Below, in pieces: positions 46,245 to 55,754 of a stretch of 64,000 nucleotides of DNA. The stretch's first letter is position 1. Each line of letters opens with the position of its first letter. A model generated the notes under the pieces. That model had not been told where the DNA came from, did no database searches, and worked only from the letters and a program-made list of their open reading frames with translations. Origin of the DNA: Massilia antarctica (GTDB lineage Bacteria; Pseudomonadota; Gammaproteobacteria; Burkholderiales; Burkholderiaceae_D); contig NZ_CP065053.1 in NCBI RefSeq assembly GCF_015689335.1, forward strand, positions 7,368,406-7,432,405. The letters run 5' to 3'. Made by a program: the position numbers and the translations under genes.

Positions 46245-47197
46245 TGCGCGGCGCGCCACTTGCCGCGCTCCTGTGCGCGGCCCTGCTGGCGGTGCGCGCC
46301 GACGCCGGCGCCGCGCAGGCGCGCACGGCGCCCGTCAAGGGCCCGGCGCCCTACCAGTTCGCCATCATCGGCCACCGCTTCACCGATGGCGGCGGCGACG
46401 CCCAGCTCGAACAAGCCATCGCCGCCAGCGACGATGGCGCGGTCGCCTTCGTGGTCGCCACCGGCATCAAGGGCGAGCGCGAGCCGTGCAGCGACGAGTT
46501 GTACACGCAGCGGCGCGACCTGTTCGCGCAGGCGCGCCGGCCCATGATCGTGGCCCCCGCCGCCAGCGACTGGAGCGGCTGCACCAATGGCGCCGGCAGC
46601 CAGCTGGCGGTGGACCGCCTGAACCGCATGCGCGAACTGTTTTATCCCGACGCCGATTCGCTCGGCAAGCGCAAGCTGCCCTTGACGCGCCTGTCGGCTA
46701 CCTCGCAGTTCCGCAGCTATGCCGAGAACGCGCACTGGGTGATGGGGAGCGTGCTGTATGCGACCATGAATCTGCCCTCGGATAATAATCACTACCGTCC
46801 CGAGGCGGGCCGCAACAGCGAGTTCGAGGACCGCGCCGTGGCCAACCGCTTCTGGCTCAAGCGCCTGTTCGGCATCGCCAACCGCAAAAAGCTCGACGCG
46901 GTGGTGCTGTTTACCGAAGGCGACATGAAGGCGCACAGCGACAAGCCGGGGCTGCTGGCCATGCTGGGACCGGGCGAGAGCCGCCAGGACGGCTATGCGG
47001 CGGCGCGCCACCAGGTGCTGACGATGGCGCAAAAATTCGCGGGGAAGGTGCTGCTGATCGATACCGCGGCACCAGCGGGGCCGGCGCCGGCGATCGCCTG
47101 GCGCGCCAACCTGGGGCATGTGAGCGTGGGATCGGAGGTGCTGCGCATGCGCGTGGCGCCAGGCAGTGAAAAAATGTTCCTGCTTCAGAAACCGTAA
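46241..47197 (+). CDS. Secreted protein, metallophosphoesterase-like, uncharacterised
   Basis: 318 aa. An N-terminal signal peptide ([20 protein letters not shown]) is followed by a domain with the order of a metallophosphoesterase fold, but the classic GDxH/GNHD signatures are altered: [12 protein letters not shown] at the start, [20 protein letters not shown] in the middle and VVLFTEGDM near residue 225. It may have lost metal binding. It begins inside the mutS stop (ATGA), so it is probably cotranscribed with mutS; a functional link is unlikely. An alternative ATG lies 3 bases later. Confidence 0.7.
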   Translation: MMRGAPLAALLCAALLAVRADAGAAQARTAPVKGPAPYQFAIIGHRFTDGGGDAQLEQAIAASDDGAVAFVVATGIKGEREPCSDELYTQRRDLFAQARRPMIVAPAASDWSGCTNGAGSQLAVDRLNRMRELFYPDADSLGKRKLPLTRLSATSQFRSYAENAHWVMGSVLYATMNLPSDNNHYRPEAGRNSEFEDRAVANRFWLKRLFGIANRKKLDAVVLFTEGDMKAHSDKPGLLAMLGPGESRQDGYAAARHQVLTMAQKFAGKVLLIDTAAPAGPAPAIAWRANLGHVSVGSEVLRMRVAPGSEKMFLLQKP

Positions 47198-47276
47198 AGC
47201 GCCACGCGCTGCCGGCCGTCGGCCCTGGCAGCGCGCGCCTGCCAGGCGACCCGTGGGCCGCCCGGCAAGCCGGGGT

Positions 47277-47822
47277 TTAATGCACGGGGTGGCTGCGGAA
47301 GTGGTCGCCCTCTTCGCCGTCATCGTCCTCGTCGTCATGGTCGTGGCCATGCGCGCCATGCACGTGGCCGTGCGCGATCTCGACATCGAGTGCGTCGCGC
47401 ACGTCGGTTACTTCCAGTTCGAAGCGCAACGCCATGCCGGCCAGCGGGTGATTGCCGTCGAGGACAACCTTGTCGTCGGCGATGTCGGTCACGGTGAAGA
47501 TCATGGCTTCTTCCGAACCATCCGGGCCGTCGGGCATGCCTTCGAACTGCATGCCGACTTCGAGCGGCTCCGGCAGGCGTTCGCGCGCTTCGACCTTGAC
47601 CAGGGAGGAGTCGTAGTCGCCGAACGCATCATCGGGTTCGATCTGCAGGACGCAGGCATAGCCCGTTTCCTTGCCATCGAGTTCTTCTTCAATCTTCGGC
47701 AGGGTATTTTCGTAACCGCCGTGAAGATAGACCATCGGCTTGCTGCCGTCTTCGATCAGATTGTTCTGCGCGTCGGACAATTTATATTTGACCGTTACGA
47801 CCGTGTTTTTGGCAATCTTCAT
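47277..47822 (-). CDS. slyD: FKBP-type peptidyl-prolyl isomerase SlyD
   Basis: 181 aa. Folding helper and metallochaperone. The FKBP domain opens MKIAKNTVVTVKYKLSDAQN with the inserted-flap domain typical of SlyD (residues ~70-120), and the tail is rich in His and acidic residues (HGHVHGAHGHDHDDEDDD), a nickel- or zinc-binding feature. Start at 47822 with AAGGA about 7 bases upstream; a longer frame to 47933 has no support. It is divergent from roxA, 79 bp apart. Confidence 0.95.
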   Translation of the reverse strand: MKIAKNTVVTVKYKLSDAQNNLIEDGSKPMVYLHGGYENTLPKIEEELDGKETGYACVLQIEPDDAFGDYDSSLVKVEARERLPEPLEVGMQFEGMPDGPDGSEEAMIFTVTDIADDKVVLDGNHPLAGMALRFELEVTDVRDALDVEIAHGHVHGAHGHDHDDEDDDGEEGDHFRSHPVH

Positions 47823-47889
47823 AGTGCTTCCTTTCAGTGTGTACTGGCGGATTATACCTCCCCGCTGCCTTGCCCTGTTTCGGACTTGG

Positions 47890-47895
47890 TTATAA
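47890..47895 (+). promoter_or_regulatory. TATAAT box close to the roxA start codon
   Basis: The perfect -10 sequence TATAAT ends 6 bases before the ATG at 47902. If it is used, transcription would begin at or next to the start codon and the mRNA would be leaderless; no ribosome site precedes the ATG. Confidence 0.45.
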
Positions 47896-47901
47896 TGTCG
47901 C

Positions 47902-49023
47902 ATGAAAAAATTAACGCTCTTGGGCGATATCACGCCCGCCCAGTTTTTACGCGATTACTGGCACAAGAAACCGCTCTTGATCCGCCAGGCAATCCCCGGC
48001 TTCAAGCCGCTGCTCAAGTTCGAGGCCCTGGCCGCGCTCGCCAAGCTGAACCACGTCGAATCGCGCCTGATCACCCAGGTCGACGGCGACTGGAGCATGC
48101 AGCACGGTCCGCTGACCGAACTGCCGCCACGCACCCAGCGCGAATGGACCATGCTGGTGCAGGGCGCCAACCTGGCCGACAAGGGCGCCGATGCGCTGCT
48201 GCGCCAGTTCCGTTTCATCCCGGACGCCCGCCTGGACGACCTGATGATCAGCTACGCCACCGATGGCGGCGGGGTCGGTCCGCACTTCGATTCCTACGAT
48301 GTGTTCTTGCTGCAGGCGCACGGCAAGCGCCGCTGGCGCATCGGCGCGCAAAAGGATTTGTCCTTGGTCGAAGGCAAGCCGCTCAAGATCCTCAAGAACT
48401 TCAAGCCGCAGGAAGAATTCCTGCTCGAAGCGGGCGACATGCTGTACCTGCCGCCCCACTACGCCCACGATGGCGTGGCCGAGGGCGAGTGCATGACCTA
48501 CTCGATCGGCTTTCGCTCGCCGTCCTACCAGGAACTGGGCGAAGCGTTCCTGCAATTCATGGCCGACTCGATCGACCTGCCAGGCCGCTATGCCGATCCG
48601 GACCTGGAAGTGGCGAAACACCCGGCCGAAATTCCGCGCAACATGCTGGCGGCGATTACCGAGGAAATGAACAAGGTGCGCTTCACCGAGGAAGACGTGA
48701 CGATTTTCGTCGGCGAGCACATGTCCGAACCGAAGCATAATGTGTTCTTCACGGGCCCGGCCAAGCCGCTGACCATGGGCCGCTTCGCCGAGACGGCGGG
48801 CAAGCGCGGCGTGGCGCTCTCGCTCAAGTCGCAGATGCTGTATCGTGGCAAGCACGTGTTCATCAACGGCGAATCGTTCGCCGTGGGCCGGGCCGACAAG
48901 GCCGTGCTCGACGTGCTGGCCAACGAGCGCGCCCTGCCCGGTACCGCCCTGGCCGGCGCGTCCGACGATGTGATGGAAGCGCTCTACACCTGGTACCAGG
49001 ATGGATGGATTGAACTCGCCTAA
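47902..49023 (+). CDS. roxA: Ribosomal protein uL16 3-hydroxylase family (JmjC/cupin oxygenase)
   Basis: 373 aa. Members of this family (YcfD/RoxA) use Fe(II) and 2-oxoglutarate to hydroxylate an Arg of ribosomal protein uL16. The iron-binding triad is visible: His and Asp in GVGPHFDSYDVF (HxD) and His in LPPHYAHDG. The N-terminal LGDITPAQFLRDYWHKKPLL is typical, and the C-terminal winged-helix-like part (residues ~270-373) is present. No ribosome site is seen before the start. Confidence 0.93.
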   Translation: MKKLTLLGDITPAQFLRDYWHKKPLLIRQAIPGFKPLLKFEALAALAKLNHVESRLITQVDGDWSMQHGPLTELPPRTQREWTMLVQGANLADKGADALLRQFRFIPDARLDDLMISYATDGGGVGPHFDSYDVFLLQAHGKRRWRIGAQKDLSLVEGKPLKILKNFKPQEEFLLEAGDMLYLPPHYAHDGVAEGECMTYSIGFRSPSYQELGEAFLQFMADSIDLPGRYADPDLEVAKHPAEIPRNMLAAITEEMNKVRFTEEDVTIFVGEHMSEPKHNVFFTGPAKPLTMGRFAETAGKRGVALSLKSQMLYRGKHVFINGESFAVGRADKAVLDVLANERALPGTALAGASDDVMEALYTWYQDGWIELA

Positions 49024-49035
49024 AGGAATGCAGCC

Positions 49036-49515
49036 ATGACCGACCTTACCGCCCTGCCATTCAACTCGCACGCCGAATTCGAGGCGCAGCTGCGCGACTG
49101 CCTGGGGCGGGCGCGCTCGACCTTGCAACTGTTCGATCCGGATTTTTCGGTCTTTCCGCTCGGTAGCAGCGAGACCGATGCCGCACTGCGGCATTTCCTG
49201 GCCGGCGGTGGCGCGATCCAGATCGCCATGCATGACAGCGCCCATATCGAACGCCACTACCCGCGCTTCCTGCGCCTGCTGCGCGAGTTCAACCACAAGA
49301 TCGAGGCGCGCGCGACGCCGCGCTCCCTGCATCACCTGACCGATTCCTTCTGCATCGCGGACGGCATGCATATCGTGCGCCGCTTTCACAGCGACCACAT
49401 GCGCGGCGAAGCCAGCTTCGACCTGCCCAAGGCGACTGAACTGAGCCAGGAAAGATTCGCGGGAATCTGGATCGAGGCCGTTTCAACCTTGCATCCGACC
49501 ACCACAGGTTTGTAA
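49036..49515 (+). CDS. Conserved hypothetical protein, 159 aa
   Basis: Cytoplasmic, with no signal peptide. Reads FEAQLRDCLGRARSTLQLFD, then LRHFLAGGGAIQIAMHDSAH and HLTDSFCIADGMHIVRRFHS. The layout (bundled strands, then a short HxxxS..D-like segment) vaguely recalls one half of a phospholipase-D-type fold, but no HKD motif is present. It lies 12 bp after roxA with a good ribosome site (AAAGGA), so it is probably cotranscribed. Function not recognised. Confidence 0.75.
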   Translation: MTDLTALPFNSHAEFEAQLRDCLGRARSTLQLFDPDFSVFPLGSSETDAALRHFLAGGGAIQIAMHDSAHIERHYPRFLRLLREFNHKIEARATPRSLHHLTDSFCIADGMHIVRRFHSDHMRGEASFDLPKATELSQERFAGIWIEAVSTLHPTTTGL

Positions 49516-49832
49516 GGGTTTGTAAGGCCTAAAACCGGACGGTCAGAATATAAATCGGAGTTGTCGCAAAATGACCGATGAAATAAGCATAAAGATGTCT
49601 TTTATCACAAGATGAATGTTGCCAGTTCGCAAAAAGCTTCCATAAAAGCATCTTCCCGCTATTGCGGAGCACCAAATTTAGCTATAATATCGGGTTAGGA
49701 AGTTTCCGTTGTCTGTCAAGCACCATTACAGGTACGAAAGCTAACGAGAATTCCCTAACGAGCGATAATTACCGGTAATTATTCATCGCAACATACGTCG
49801 TCATAATTTAGTGAATTAATTAAGGAAAACCC
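49516..49832 (+). promoter_or_regulatory. AT-rich promoter region of the small lipoprotein
   Basis: 317 bases without a gene, AT-rich compared with its surroundings. A perfect TATAAT at 49683-49688 has TTGCGG 15 bp upstream (49662-49667), so a leader of about 140 nt is likely. Short repeats (TTACCGGTAATTATT near 49769) occur in the leader. Confidence 0.55.
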
Positions 49833-50120
49833 ATGAAAAAATCTTTGCTGATCGTCTCCCTGTTGGCCGTTGCCCTGGCTGCTTGCACCAAAAAAGAACC
49901 AGAAGCAGTTGTTACCCCAACCCCAGTTGTGGAAACCCCAGCAGCGGTTACTCCGCCAGCAGCTCCAGTTGATGCTGCAGCTCCAACTCCAGCAGCAACC
50001 GAAGCCGCTAGCGCTGCAGCAACCGCTGCTTCGGCCGCTTCCGTAGCTGCTGACGCTGCTAACGCCGCTTCGGTTGCCGCTTCGGCTGCTGCTTCGGCTG
50101 CTGCATCCGCTGCCAAGTAA
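49833..50120 (+). CDS. Small Ala/Ser-rich lipoprotein
   Basis: 95 aa. Signal peptide with lipobox ALAAC (Cys near residue 20), a Pro/Val/Ala linker (EAVVTPTPVVETPAAVTPPA), then ~45 residues almost only Ala, Ser and Val with occasional Asp/Asn/Thr (for example ASAASVAADAANAASVAASA), which should form a long helix. Codon use is AT-shifted relative to its neighbours (many GCT, CCA), as expected of a highly expressed gene. It has a strong ribosome site (AAGGAAAACCC) and its own promoter and terminator. The role is unknown; a structural lipoprotein (Lpp-like) is possible. Confidence 0.8.
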   Translation: MKKSLLIVSLLAVALAACTKKEPEAVVTPTPVVETPAAVTPPAAPVDAAAPTPAATEAASAAATAASAASVAADAANAASVAASAAASAAASAAK

Positions 50121-50136
50121 TCAGCGCGATTTGAAA

Positions 50137-50163
50137 AGGCCGGCCCGCGGGCCGGTTTTTTTT
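50137..50163 (+). terminator. Rho-independent terminator of the small lipoprotein gene
   Basis: Stem CCGGCCC / GGGCCGG followed by eight T residues, 16 bp after the stop codon. Confidence 0.93.
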
Positions 50164-50263
50164 CGCCCGCAGGTTTGCGTCCACGCCGTCTTGCGCGCGC
50201 AGGCGGGGCCGATGGCAGCCGTGCCCGGCGCCGCTTCAGCGCCCGTTGCCCGTGCAGCGGCGT

Positions 50264-50291
50264 AAAAAAACCGGCCTCGGCCGGTTTTTTT
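50264..50291 (-). terminator. Bidirectional terminator downstream of bamC
   Basis: Stem CCGGCC / GGCCGG (50271-50276, 50279-50284) flanked by seven A on one side and seven T on the other. On the minus strand it lies 17 bp after the bamC stop. Confidence 0.88.
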
Positions 50292-50307
50292 ATTGCTGCA
50301 TCGACGT

Positions 50308-51477
50308 TTACTTCAATTCGTCGCTCAGCAGTTTCAGGATCTTGGCGCCGGTCGGCGAGGTTTCCGCCTTGCCGTCGTTACTCTGCACCGCCACCTTGCT
50401 CACCGTCGCGCCGGCTTCCGACTTGACCGTCACCCGGAAACGCTGCGCTTCCTTGGCCTTGTCCGAGGAGGCGCCAAAGCTGAACAGCTTGCTCAGGAAA
50501 CCATCTTTCGCGGCCAGGTCGGGATCGACATAGCGCACGAAATACACGCCCTGCACGCGGTCGCGGTCTTCCACCGTGAAGCCGACCCGGTCCAGCGCCA
50601 GGCCGACCCGGCGCCAGGCGCGGTCGAAGCCTTCGTCCACTTCCACCGTGTCGCCCACCAGCTTGGCGTGCTGGGGCGCCACCACCGCCGCGGCCACGGC
50701 CGCTTCGGCCGGCTTGACGTCGGCCATGCCCGACAGCTTGGCCACCAGGCGGCTCAGGAATTGCGCTTCCAGGCCCGGATCGTTCGGACGTACGGTCCAG
50801 GTGGTCGAATCCTTTTGGGCGCCGACCAGCACTTCTTCCGCGCCGCGGTGGCTGATGTAGATTTCGGTGCCGTTCGGGGTGCGCTCCAGGCGCGTGCGGA
50901 ACTTGTCGCGCTCGCCCGTCGAGTACAGCGAATCGAATACCTTCCCGATCGACTGGCGGATGAAGTCTTGCGGGATCTTCGAGCGGTTCTCGGCCCAGTC
51001 GGTCTCCATGACGCCGGTGGTGGCCGACTCATTGATGATGGTAAAGCCCGAATCGGCCCAGAACTGCTTGAGCTGCGGCCACAGCTGCTCCGGCGTCTGG
51101 TTCACCACCAGCCAGCGCTGGTTGCCGCTGCGCTCGATCCGGACGCCATCGGTGCCGGCCACGGCCACCGCTTGCCCGCTTGGGGCCGGCATGGCCGTCG
51201 TGCCCTTGGGCTGCTGGTAGGTCGAGGCGCTGGCCACGCCGCGCGTTTCGGGAATGCTGTAGCGGTTGTCGCGCTCGAGCTGGGTCAGGTCGGGCGGCAC
51301 GTCCAGGGTGGCCGCCTTCTTGGCGCCGCGGTAATCGAGCTTGTCCTGTTCGATGACGGAACTGATCATGCCGCAGCCGGACAGGCTGACCATCAGCGCC
51401 GAAAGCACCAGGCCGCGCGTCGCCGCCGGAGGAAATGCCGTGGCCGAGGCCGAAGTAATTGTCTTACGAATAGTCAT
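50308..51477 (-). CDS. bamC: Outer membrane protein assembly factor BamC (lipoprotein)
   Basis: 389 aa. Accessory lipoprotein of the BAM complex that folds beta-barrels into the outer membrane. Lipobox LSGC (near residue 35), then the extended N-terminal segment (LDYRGAKKAATLDVPPDLTQ, a hallmark of NlpB/BamC) and two helix-grip domains. Start at 51477 (MTIRKTITSA) puts the signal peptide at the front; the frame runs open to 51588 without a better start. Last gene of a minus-strand run, 61 bp after dapA. Confidence 0.92.
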   Translation of the reverse strand: MTIRKTITSASATAFPPAATRGLVLSALMVSLSGCGMISSVIEQDKLDYRGAKKAATLDVPPDLTQLERDNRYSIPETRGVASASTYQQPKGTTAMPAPSGQAVAVAGTDGVRIERSGNQRWLVVNQTPEQLWPQLKQFWADSGFTIINESATTGVMETDWAENRSKIPQDFIRQSIGKVFDSLYSTGERDKFRTRLERTPNGTEIYISHRGAEEVLVGAQKDSTTWTVRPNDPGLEAQFLSRLVAKLSGMADVKPAEAAVAAAVVAPQHAKLVGDTVEVDEGFDRAWRRVGLALDRVGFTVEDRDRVQGVYFVRYVDPDLAAKDGFLSKLFSFGASSDKAKEAQRFRVTVKSEAGATVSKVAVQSNDGKAETSPTGAKILKLLSDELK

Positions 51478-51538
51478 GTCGTTACTGGATGAGAAGCTGA
51501 AAGGCAGCTGGTGTCTGGGATGATCCAACCCTTGCGGG

Positions 51539-52423
51539 TCAGGGCTGTGGTAGGACGCCGGCTTCGCGCAGGGCGGCGCGGACCGCATCGTGGCAGTCTT
51601 GCCCCAGCGGCGCCAGGGGCAGGCGGATGCCGTCAGGCATCAGGCCCATTTCCGCCATCGCCCATTTGACCGGGACCGGGTTCGGCTCGATGAACAGTTT
51701 CTGGTGCAGCGGCATGACCTTGTTATTGATCGCGACGGCGCGGGCGATGTCGCCGCTCATCGCGGCCACGCACAGCTCGTGCATCGCGCGCGGCGCCACG
51801 TTGGCCGTGACCGAAATATTGCCGGCACCACCGCACAGCATCAAGGCCAGCGCGGTCGGATCGTCTCCCGAGTAGAGGGCGAACGAGGGGTCGACATTGC
51901 GCAGCAGTTCCAGGGCGCGCGCGATGTTGCCGGTCGCATCCTTGAGGCCGACGATATTCGGAATGGCGGACAGGCGCACGATGGTCTCGTTGCTCATGTC
52001 GGCCACGGTACGGCCCGGCACGTTGTACAGGATGATAGGCAGGTCGACCGCTTCGGCGATGGCCTTGAAGTGGCGGTACATGCCTTCCTGGGTCGGACGG
52101 TTGTAGTACGGCACCACCAGCAGCGCGGCATCGGCCCCGACTTCCTTGGCGAATTCGGTCAGCTTGATCGCTTCGGCGGTCGAATTGCCGCCGGTGCCGG
52201 CAATGACTGGAATGCGGCCCCGGGTATGCTCGACGGCCAGCTTGACCAGTTCGCAGTGTTCCTCGACGCTGACGGTGGCCGATTCGCCCGTGGTGCCGAC
52301 GATGACGATGCCATCGGTGCCCTCGGCGATGTGCCAGTCGATCAGCTTGCGCAGGCCCGGATGGTCCAGACTGCCGTCTGCATGCATCGGGGTGACGATT
52401 GCTACTATGCTGCCCTTGATCAT
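51539..52423 (-). CDS. dapA: 4-hydroxy-tetrahydrodipicolinate synthase
   Basis: 294 aa, the standard length. First committed step of lysine/diaminopimelate synthesis: condenses pyruvate with aspartate semialdehyde. The Schiff-base Lys is in [10 protein letters not shown], the Thr pair in GTTGESAT, and Tyr in [10 protein letters not shown]. Start at 52423 ([17 protein letters not shown]) matches family N-termini; a longer frame to 52573 lacks support. dapA directly before bamC is conserved in proteobacteria. Confidence 0.97.
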   Translation of the reverse strand: MIKGSIVAIVTPMHADGSLDHPGLRKLIDWHIAEGTDGIVIVGTTGESATVSVEEHCELVKLAVEHTRGRIPVIAGTGGNSTAEAIKLTEFAKEVGADAALLVVPYYNRPTQEGMYRHFKAIAEAVDLPIILYNVPGRTVADMSNETIVRLSAIPNIVGLKDATGNIARALELLRNVDPSFALYSGDDPTALALMLCGGAGNISVTANVAPRAMHELCVAAMSGDIARAVAINNKVMPLHQKLFIEPNPVPVKWAMAEMGLMPDGIRLPLAPLGQDCHDAVRAALREAGVLPQP

Positions 52424-52494
52424 ATGTAGGTAACTATGCTGGTAAGTAAAAGCCTGATTGTAGCGGATCGTCCGCCGGAATGGTTCATTGTTGA

Positions 52495-53079
52495 CTAGAA
52501 TCGCGCTTCGGTCGGCGCCGCGCCCCCGTCCAGACGGGCATCGGCGCGCGCAAAATCGGCCCCGGCGGCGCACAGGCGCTGCACCATGGCCGCCTTGGGC
52601 AGGCTGGTGAAACCGTCTTCGAAGGCCAGCACGCGCAAGTGATGGGCCGCCGCCTGGCGCAGCAGCTCGCCCTCGTGCAGCAAGAAGGCGGGATTGCTCG
52701 GGCGGCCAAATTCTTCATTTCCGCACGCAAAGGTTTCATAGATCAGCAAACCACCCGGCGCCAGGCTGCGCACCAGTGCGGGGATGAGCGGGCGGTGCAG
52801 GTAATTGGTCACGACGATCACGGCAAAGCGCCCCTCCCCGAACGGCCAGGGCGCGCTGCCGTCTTCGAGGTCGAACTGCATGGTGCTGATGCCTTCGCCC
52901 GCGGCGGCGGCGAGGGCCTCGGGGTCGCGGTCGAGCGCGATCACCGGGTGGCCGAGCGCGGCCAGCAGACGTGCGTGGCGGCCGCTGCCGCAAGCCAGGT
53001 CGAGCGCCTCGCCGCGCGGCGCCAGCGGCGCGAAGCGGGCGATCCAGGCGGAGGCGTCAGTAGTGAGTGTGTCGGTCAT
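52495..53079 (-). CDS. Class I SAM-dependent methyltransferase
   Basis: 194 aa. SAM-binding motif [15 protein letters not shown] (residues ~27-40), motif II acidic end in [10 protein letters not shown], then [18 protein letters not shown] and [12 protein letters not shown]. It resembles the small TehB-like methyltransferases; the substrate is unknown. Start at 53079, 14 bp after trpS; probably in the same operon. Confidence 0.87.
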   Translation of the reverse strand: MTDTLTTDASAWIARFAPLAPRGEALDLACGSGRHARLLAALGHPVIALDRDPEALAAAAGEGISTMQFDLEDGSAPWPFGEGRFAVIVVTNYLHRPLIPALVRSLAPGGLLIYETFACGNEEFGRPSNPAFLLHEGELLRQAAAHHLRVLAFEDGFTSLPKAAMVQRLCAAGADFARADARLDGGAAPTEARF

Positions 53080-53093
53080 CAAGAATTCCTTTA

Positions 53094-54296
53094 TCAAGTG
53101 TAAGCCAGGCCCATCGCTTCGCGCACGTCGCGCATGGTTTCCTGTGCCAGTTTGCGCGCCGTTTCGCAGCCGTCGGCGACGATGGCGCGCACCAAGGAGG
53201 GGTCGTCCAGGTATTGCTGGGCACGTTCGTGCATCGGTTCCTGTTCCTTGACGATGGCGTCGATCACCGGCTGCTTGCATTCGATGCAGCCGATGCCGGC
53301 CGTGGTGCAACCCTGGACCACCCAGTCGCGGGTCGCTTCGTCGGAATAAACTTCGTGCAATTGCCATACCGGGCATTTGCGCGGATCGCCAACGTCGCTG
53401 CGGCGCACGCGCGCCGGGTCGGTCGGCATGGTGCGCACTTTCTTGACCACCGACTCCTTGTCTTCGCGCAGGGAAATGGCGTTGCCATAACTTTTTGACA
53501 TCTTGCGCCCATCCAGCCCGGGCAGGCGCGAGGCCACCGTCAGCTTCGCCTGCGGCTCGACCAGGATCAGCTTGCGGCTGCCTTCCAGGTAGCCGAACAG
53601 GCGCTCGCGGTCGATCATCGACAGGCTCTGGGCATCGTTGAGCATGGCGTGGGCTTGCTCCAGCGCATCGTCCTTGCCTTCCTGCTGGTAAGCGGTGCGC
53701 AATTCCTGGTACAGCCGGGCGCGCTTGCTGCCGAGCTTCTTGACCGCTTCCAGCGCCTTTTCCTCGAAGCCTTTTTCCTTGCCGTACATATGGTTGAAGC
53801 GGCGCGCGATCTCGCGCATCATTTCGATGTGCGGCACCTGGTCGTCGCCCACCGGCACCTGGCTGGCGCGGTAGATCAGCACGTCGGCCGCCTGCAGCAG
53901 CGGATAGCCGAGGAAGCCGTAGGTGGCCAGGTCCTTGTTACTGAGGTTCTCGATCTGGTCCTTGTAGGTCGGCACCCGTTCCAGCCAGCCGAGCGGCGTG
54001 GCCATCGACAGCAGCAGGTGCAGTTCGGCATGCTCGGGTACGCGCGACTGGATGAACAGGGTCGCCTGCGAGGGGTCGACCCCGGCCGCCAGCCAGTCGA
54101 CCAGCATGTCCCAGGTGCTGCGCTCGATGATGCCGGGGTCGTCGTAATGGGTGGTCAGGGCGTGCCAGTCGGCCACGAAAAACAGGCAAGGCTGTTCCGC
54201 CTGCATCTTGATCCAGTTTTTGAGGGCGCCGTGGTAATGGCCAAGGTGCATGGTGCCCGTCGGGCGCATACCGGAAACAACACGATCTGGGTACAT
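53094..54296 (-). CDS. trpS: Tryptophanyl-tRNA synthetase
   Basis: 400 aa. Charges tRNA-Trp. The HIGH-like motif is TMHLGHYHGAL near residue 15 and the KMSKS motif is GRKMSKSYGN near residue 270. Longer than the ~334-residue E. coli enzyme: a C-terminal extension with four Cys (KCPVWQLHEV; TTAGIGCIECKQPVI) is present, which is common in this order. Starts 3 bp after the M50 protease gene. Confidence 0.95.
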   Translation of the reverse strand: MYPDRVVSGMRPTGTMHLGHYHGALKNWIKMQAEQPCLFFVADWHALTTHYDDPGIIERSTWDMLVDWLAAGVDPSQATLFIQSRVPEHAELHLLLSMATPLGWLERVPTYKDQIENLSNKDLATYGFLGYPLLQAADVLIYRASQVPVGDDQVPHIEMMREIARRFNHMYGKEKGFEEKALEAVKKLGSKRARLYQELRTAYQQEGKDDALEQAHAMLNDAQSLSMIDRERLFGYLEGSRKLILVEPQAKLTVASRLPGLDGRKMSKSYGNAISLREDKESVVKKVRTMPTDPARVRRSDVGDPRKCPVWQLHEVYSDEATRDWVVQGCTTAGIGCIECKQPVIDAIVKEQEPMHERAQQYLDDPSLVRAIVADGCETARKLAQETMRDVREAMGLAYT

Positions 54297-54299
54297 GAA

Positions 54300-55064
54300 T
54301 TAACTCAGGAAAAAAGAAAAGGGAGACGCGACCCGGGAAAAGGCGGCAATCGCCACCGTCATCGCCTTGAACAGGAAGCTGTCGAGCACATGCAGGCGCA
54401 TCAGCAGGATGAAGGCGGCGAAAATGAGCACGTCGATCACGGCCACATCATTCACGAGCCGCAACAGGCGCTTGGGCAAGGCCGCCAGCATGGCGCCCGG
54501 CAGCAGGGACGCCAGGGTGCGCCCGCCATCCGGCGGCACGGTCGGCAGCAGGCGCAGCACGCGTTCGGGCAGCACGCTGGCCAGCACATGGCTGCCGTCG
54601 AGCGGCGGAATGGGCAGCAGGTTGAACACCATCATGACCGCGTTGACGCTCACGCCGGCGCGCACCATGTCGAACAGGAAGCGCTCGCCCACGCCGGCGG
54701 CGGCCAGCAGGATGCCGATGATGGTCCACGCCACGCCCATGGCGAAATTGGCGGCCGGGCCGGCCAAGGCCACGAAAGCCATGTGTTTCTTGGGATTGCG
54801 CAGGCGGTCGTATTCCACCGGGACCGGCCTGGCGTAACCGAAGGGCAACTGGATCAGCCAGTACAGCACCAGCGGCAAGGCCACGGTGCCGAAGGGATCG
54901 ATGTGACGCAGCGGATTGATGCTCAGGCGACCTTCGTTGGCCGCGGTCGGATCGCCGAAATACCGGGCCACGTAACCATGCGCCACTTCATGCAGGGAAA
55001 TGGCGAACAGGACCGGAATCGCGAACACAAACAGTGCCTGCATGGTCTGGTGAGTGCTATTCAT
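54300..55064 (-). CDS. Site-2 protease family (M50) membrane protein
   Basis: 254 aa with about six transmembrane helices. Zinc-binding HEVAH is in ISLHEVAHGYVARYFG (residues ~24-28), and the second motif is NLLPIPPLDGS (Asp ligand). Its short RseP-free form without PDZ domains is usual next to trpS in betaproteobacteria; the substrate is unknown. Confidence 0.9.
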   Translation of the reverse strand: MNSTHQTMQALFVFAIPVLFAISLHEVAHGYVARYFGDPTAANEGRLSINPLRHIDPFGTVALPLVLYWLIQLPFGYARPVPVEYDRLRNPKKHMAFVALAGPAANFAMGVAWTIIGILLAAAGVGERFLFDMVRAGVSVNAVMMVFNLLPIPPLDGSHVLASVLPERVLRLLPTVPPDGGRTLASLLPGAMLAALPKRLLRLVNDVAVIDVLIFAAFILLMRLHVLDSFLFKAMTVAIAAFSRVASPFSFFLS

Positions 55065-55118
55065 CGCACGATTCTAGCAGAGCGGGCGCACGGCCCCGGA
55101 ACTGCGGCGGGCGGCGGT

Positions 55119-55754
55119 TCAGAGGCCGAACACGGCGGCATCGCCGCGGCCCTGGCGCACCAGCACCACGTCGTCGCCGGTCAGGTCGATCACGGTGGTC
55201 GGTTCGAGCGAGCAGGCGCCGCCATCGACGATCAGGTCGACCTGCTTGTCGATGCGCGCGCGGATGCTGTCGGCGTCGGTCAGCAGCTCGCTGCCTTCGC
55301 CGTCAAGGTCGGGCAGGATCAGGGTGGTGCCCAGCAGCGGCTGGCCCAGTTCGGCCAGCAGGGCCTGGGCGATGGCGTTCTCGGGCACGCGCAAGCCGAT
55401 GGTCTTGCGCGAGGGGTGAGACAGGCGGCGCGGCACGATCCGGGTCGCTTCCAGGATCACCGTGTACGGACCCGGTGTAGCGGCCTTGAGCAGGCGGAAC
55501 TGGCGGTTGTCGACCCGCGCGTAGACGGCGATCTCGGACAGGTCGCGGCACAGCAGGGTCAGGTGGTGTTTTTCATCGATGCCGCGGATACGGCGCAACT
55601 TTTCCACCGCCCCCTTGTCGTCCAGATGGCACACCAGGGCGTAGCATGAATCGGTCGGCAGCGCGACGATGCCGCCGGCGTGGATGATCTGGGCGGCCTG
55701 CTTGATCAGGCGCGCCTGCGGATTGTCGGGGTGGATCGCGAAAAATTGGCTCAT
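55119..55754 (-). CDS. Sua5/YciO/YrdC-family protein (threonylcarbamoyl-AMP synthase type)
   Basis: 211 aa. YrdC-type fold: [20 protein letters not shown] near residue 27, then [20 protein letters not shown] and [18 protein letters not shown]. The family makes threonylcarbamoyl-AMP for the t6A tRNA modification, but the YciO branch (which this resembles in length and in place beside trpS) may have another job. Overlaps htpX by 4 bases (ATGA). Confidence 0.88.
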   Translation of the reverse strand: MSQFFAIHPDNPQARLIKQAAQIIHAGGIVALPTDSCYALVCHLDDKGAVEKLRRIRGIDEKHHLTLLCRDLSEIAVYARVDNRQFRLLKAATPGPYTVILEATRIVPRRLSHPSRKTIGLRVPENAIAQALLAELGQPLLGTTLILPDLDGEGSELLTDADSIRARIDKQVDLIVDGGACSLEPTTVIDLTGDDVVLVRQGRGDAAVFGL

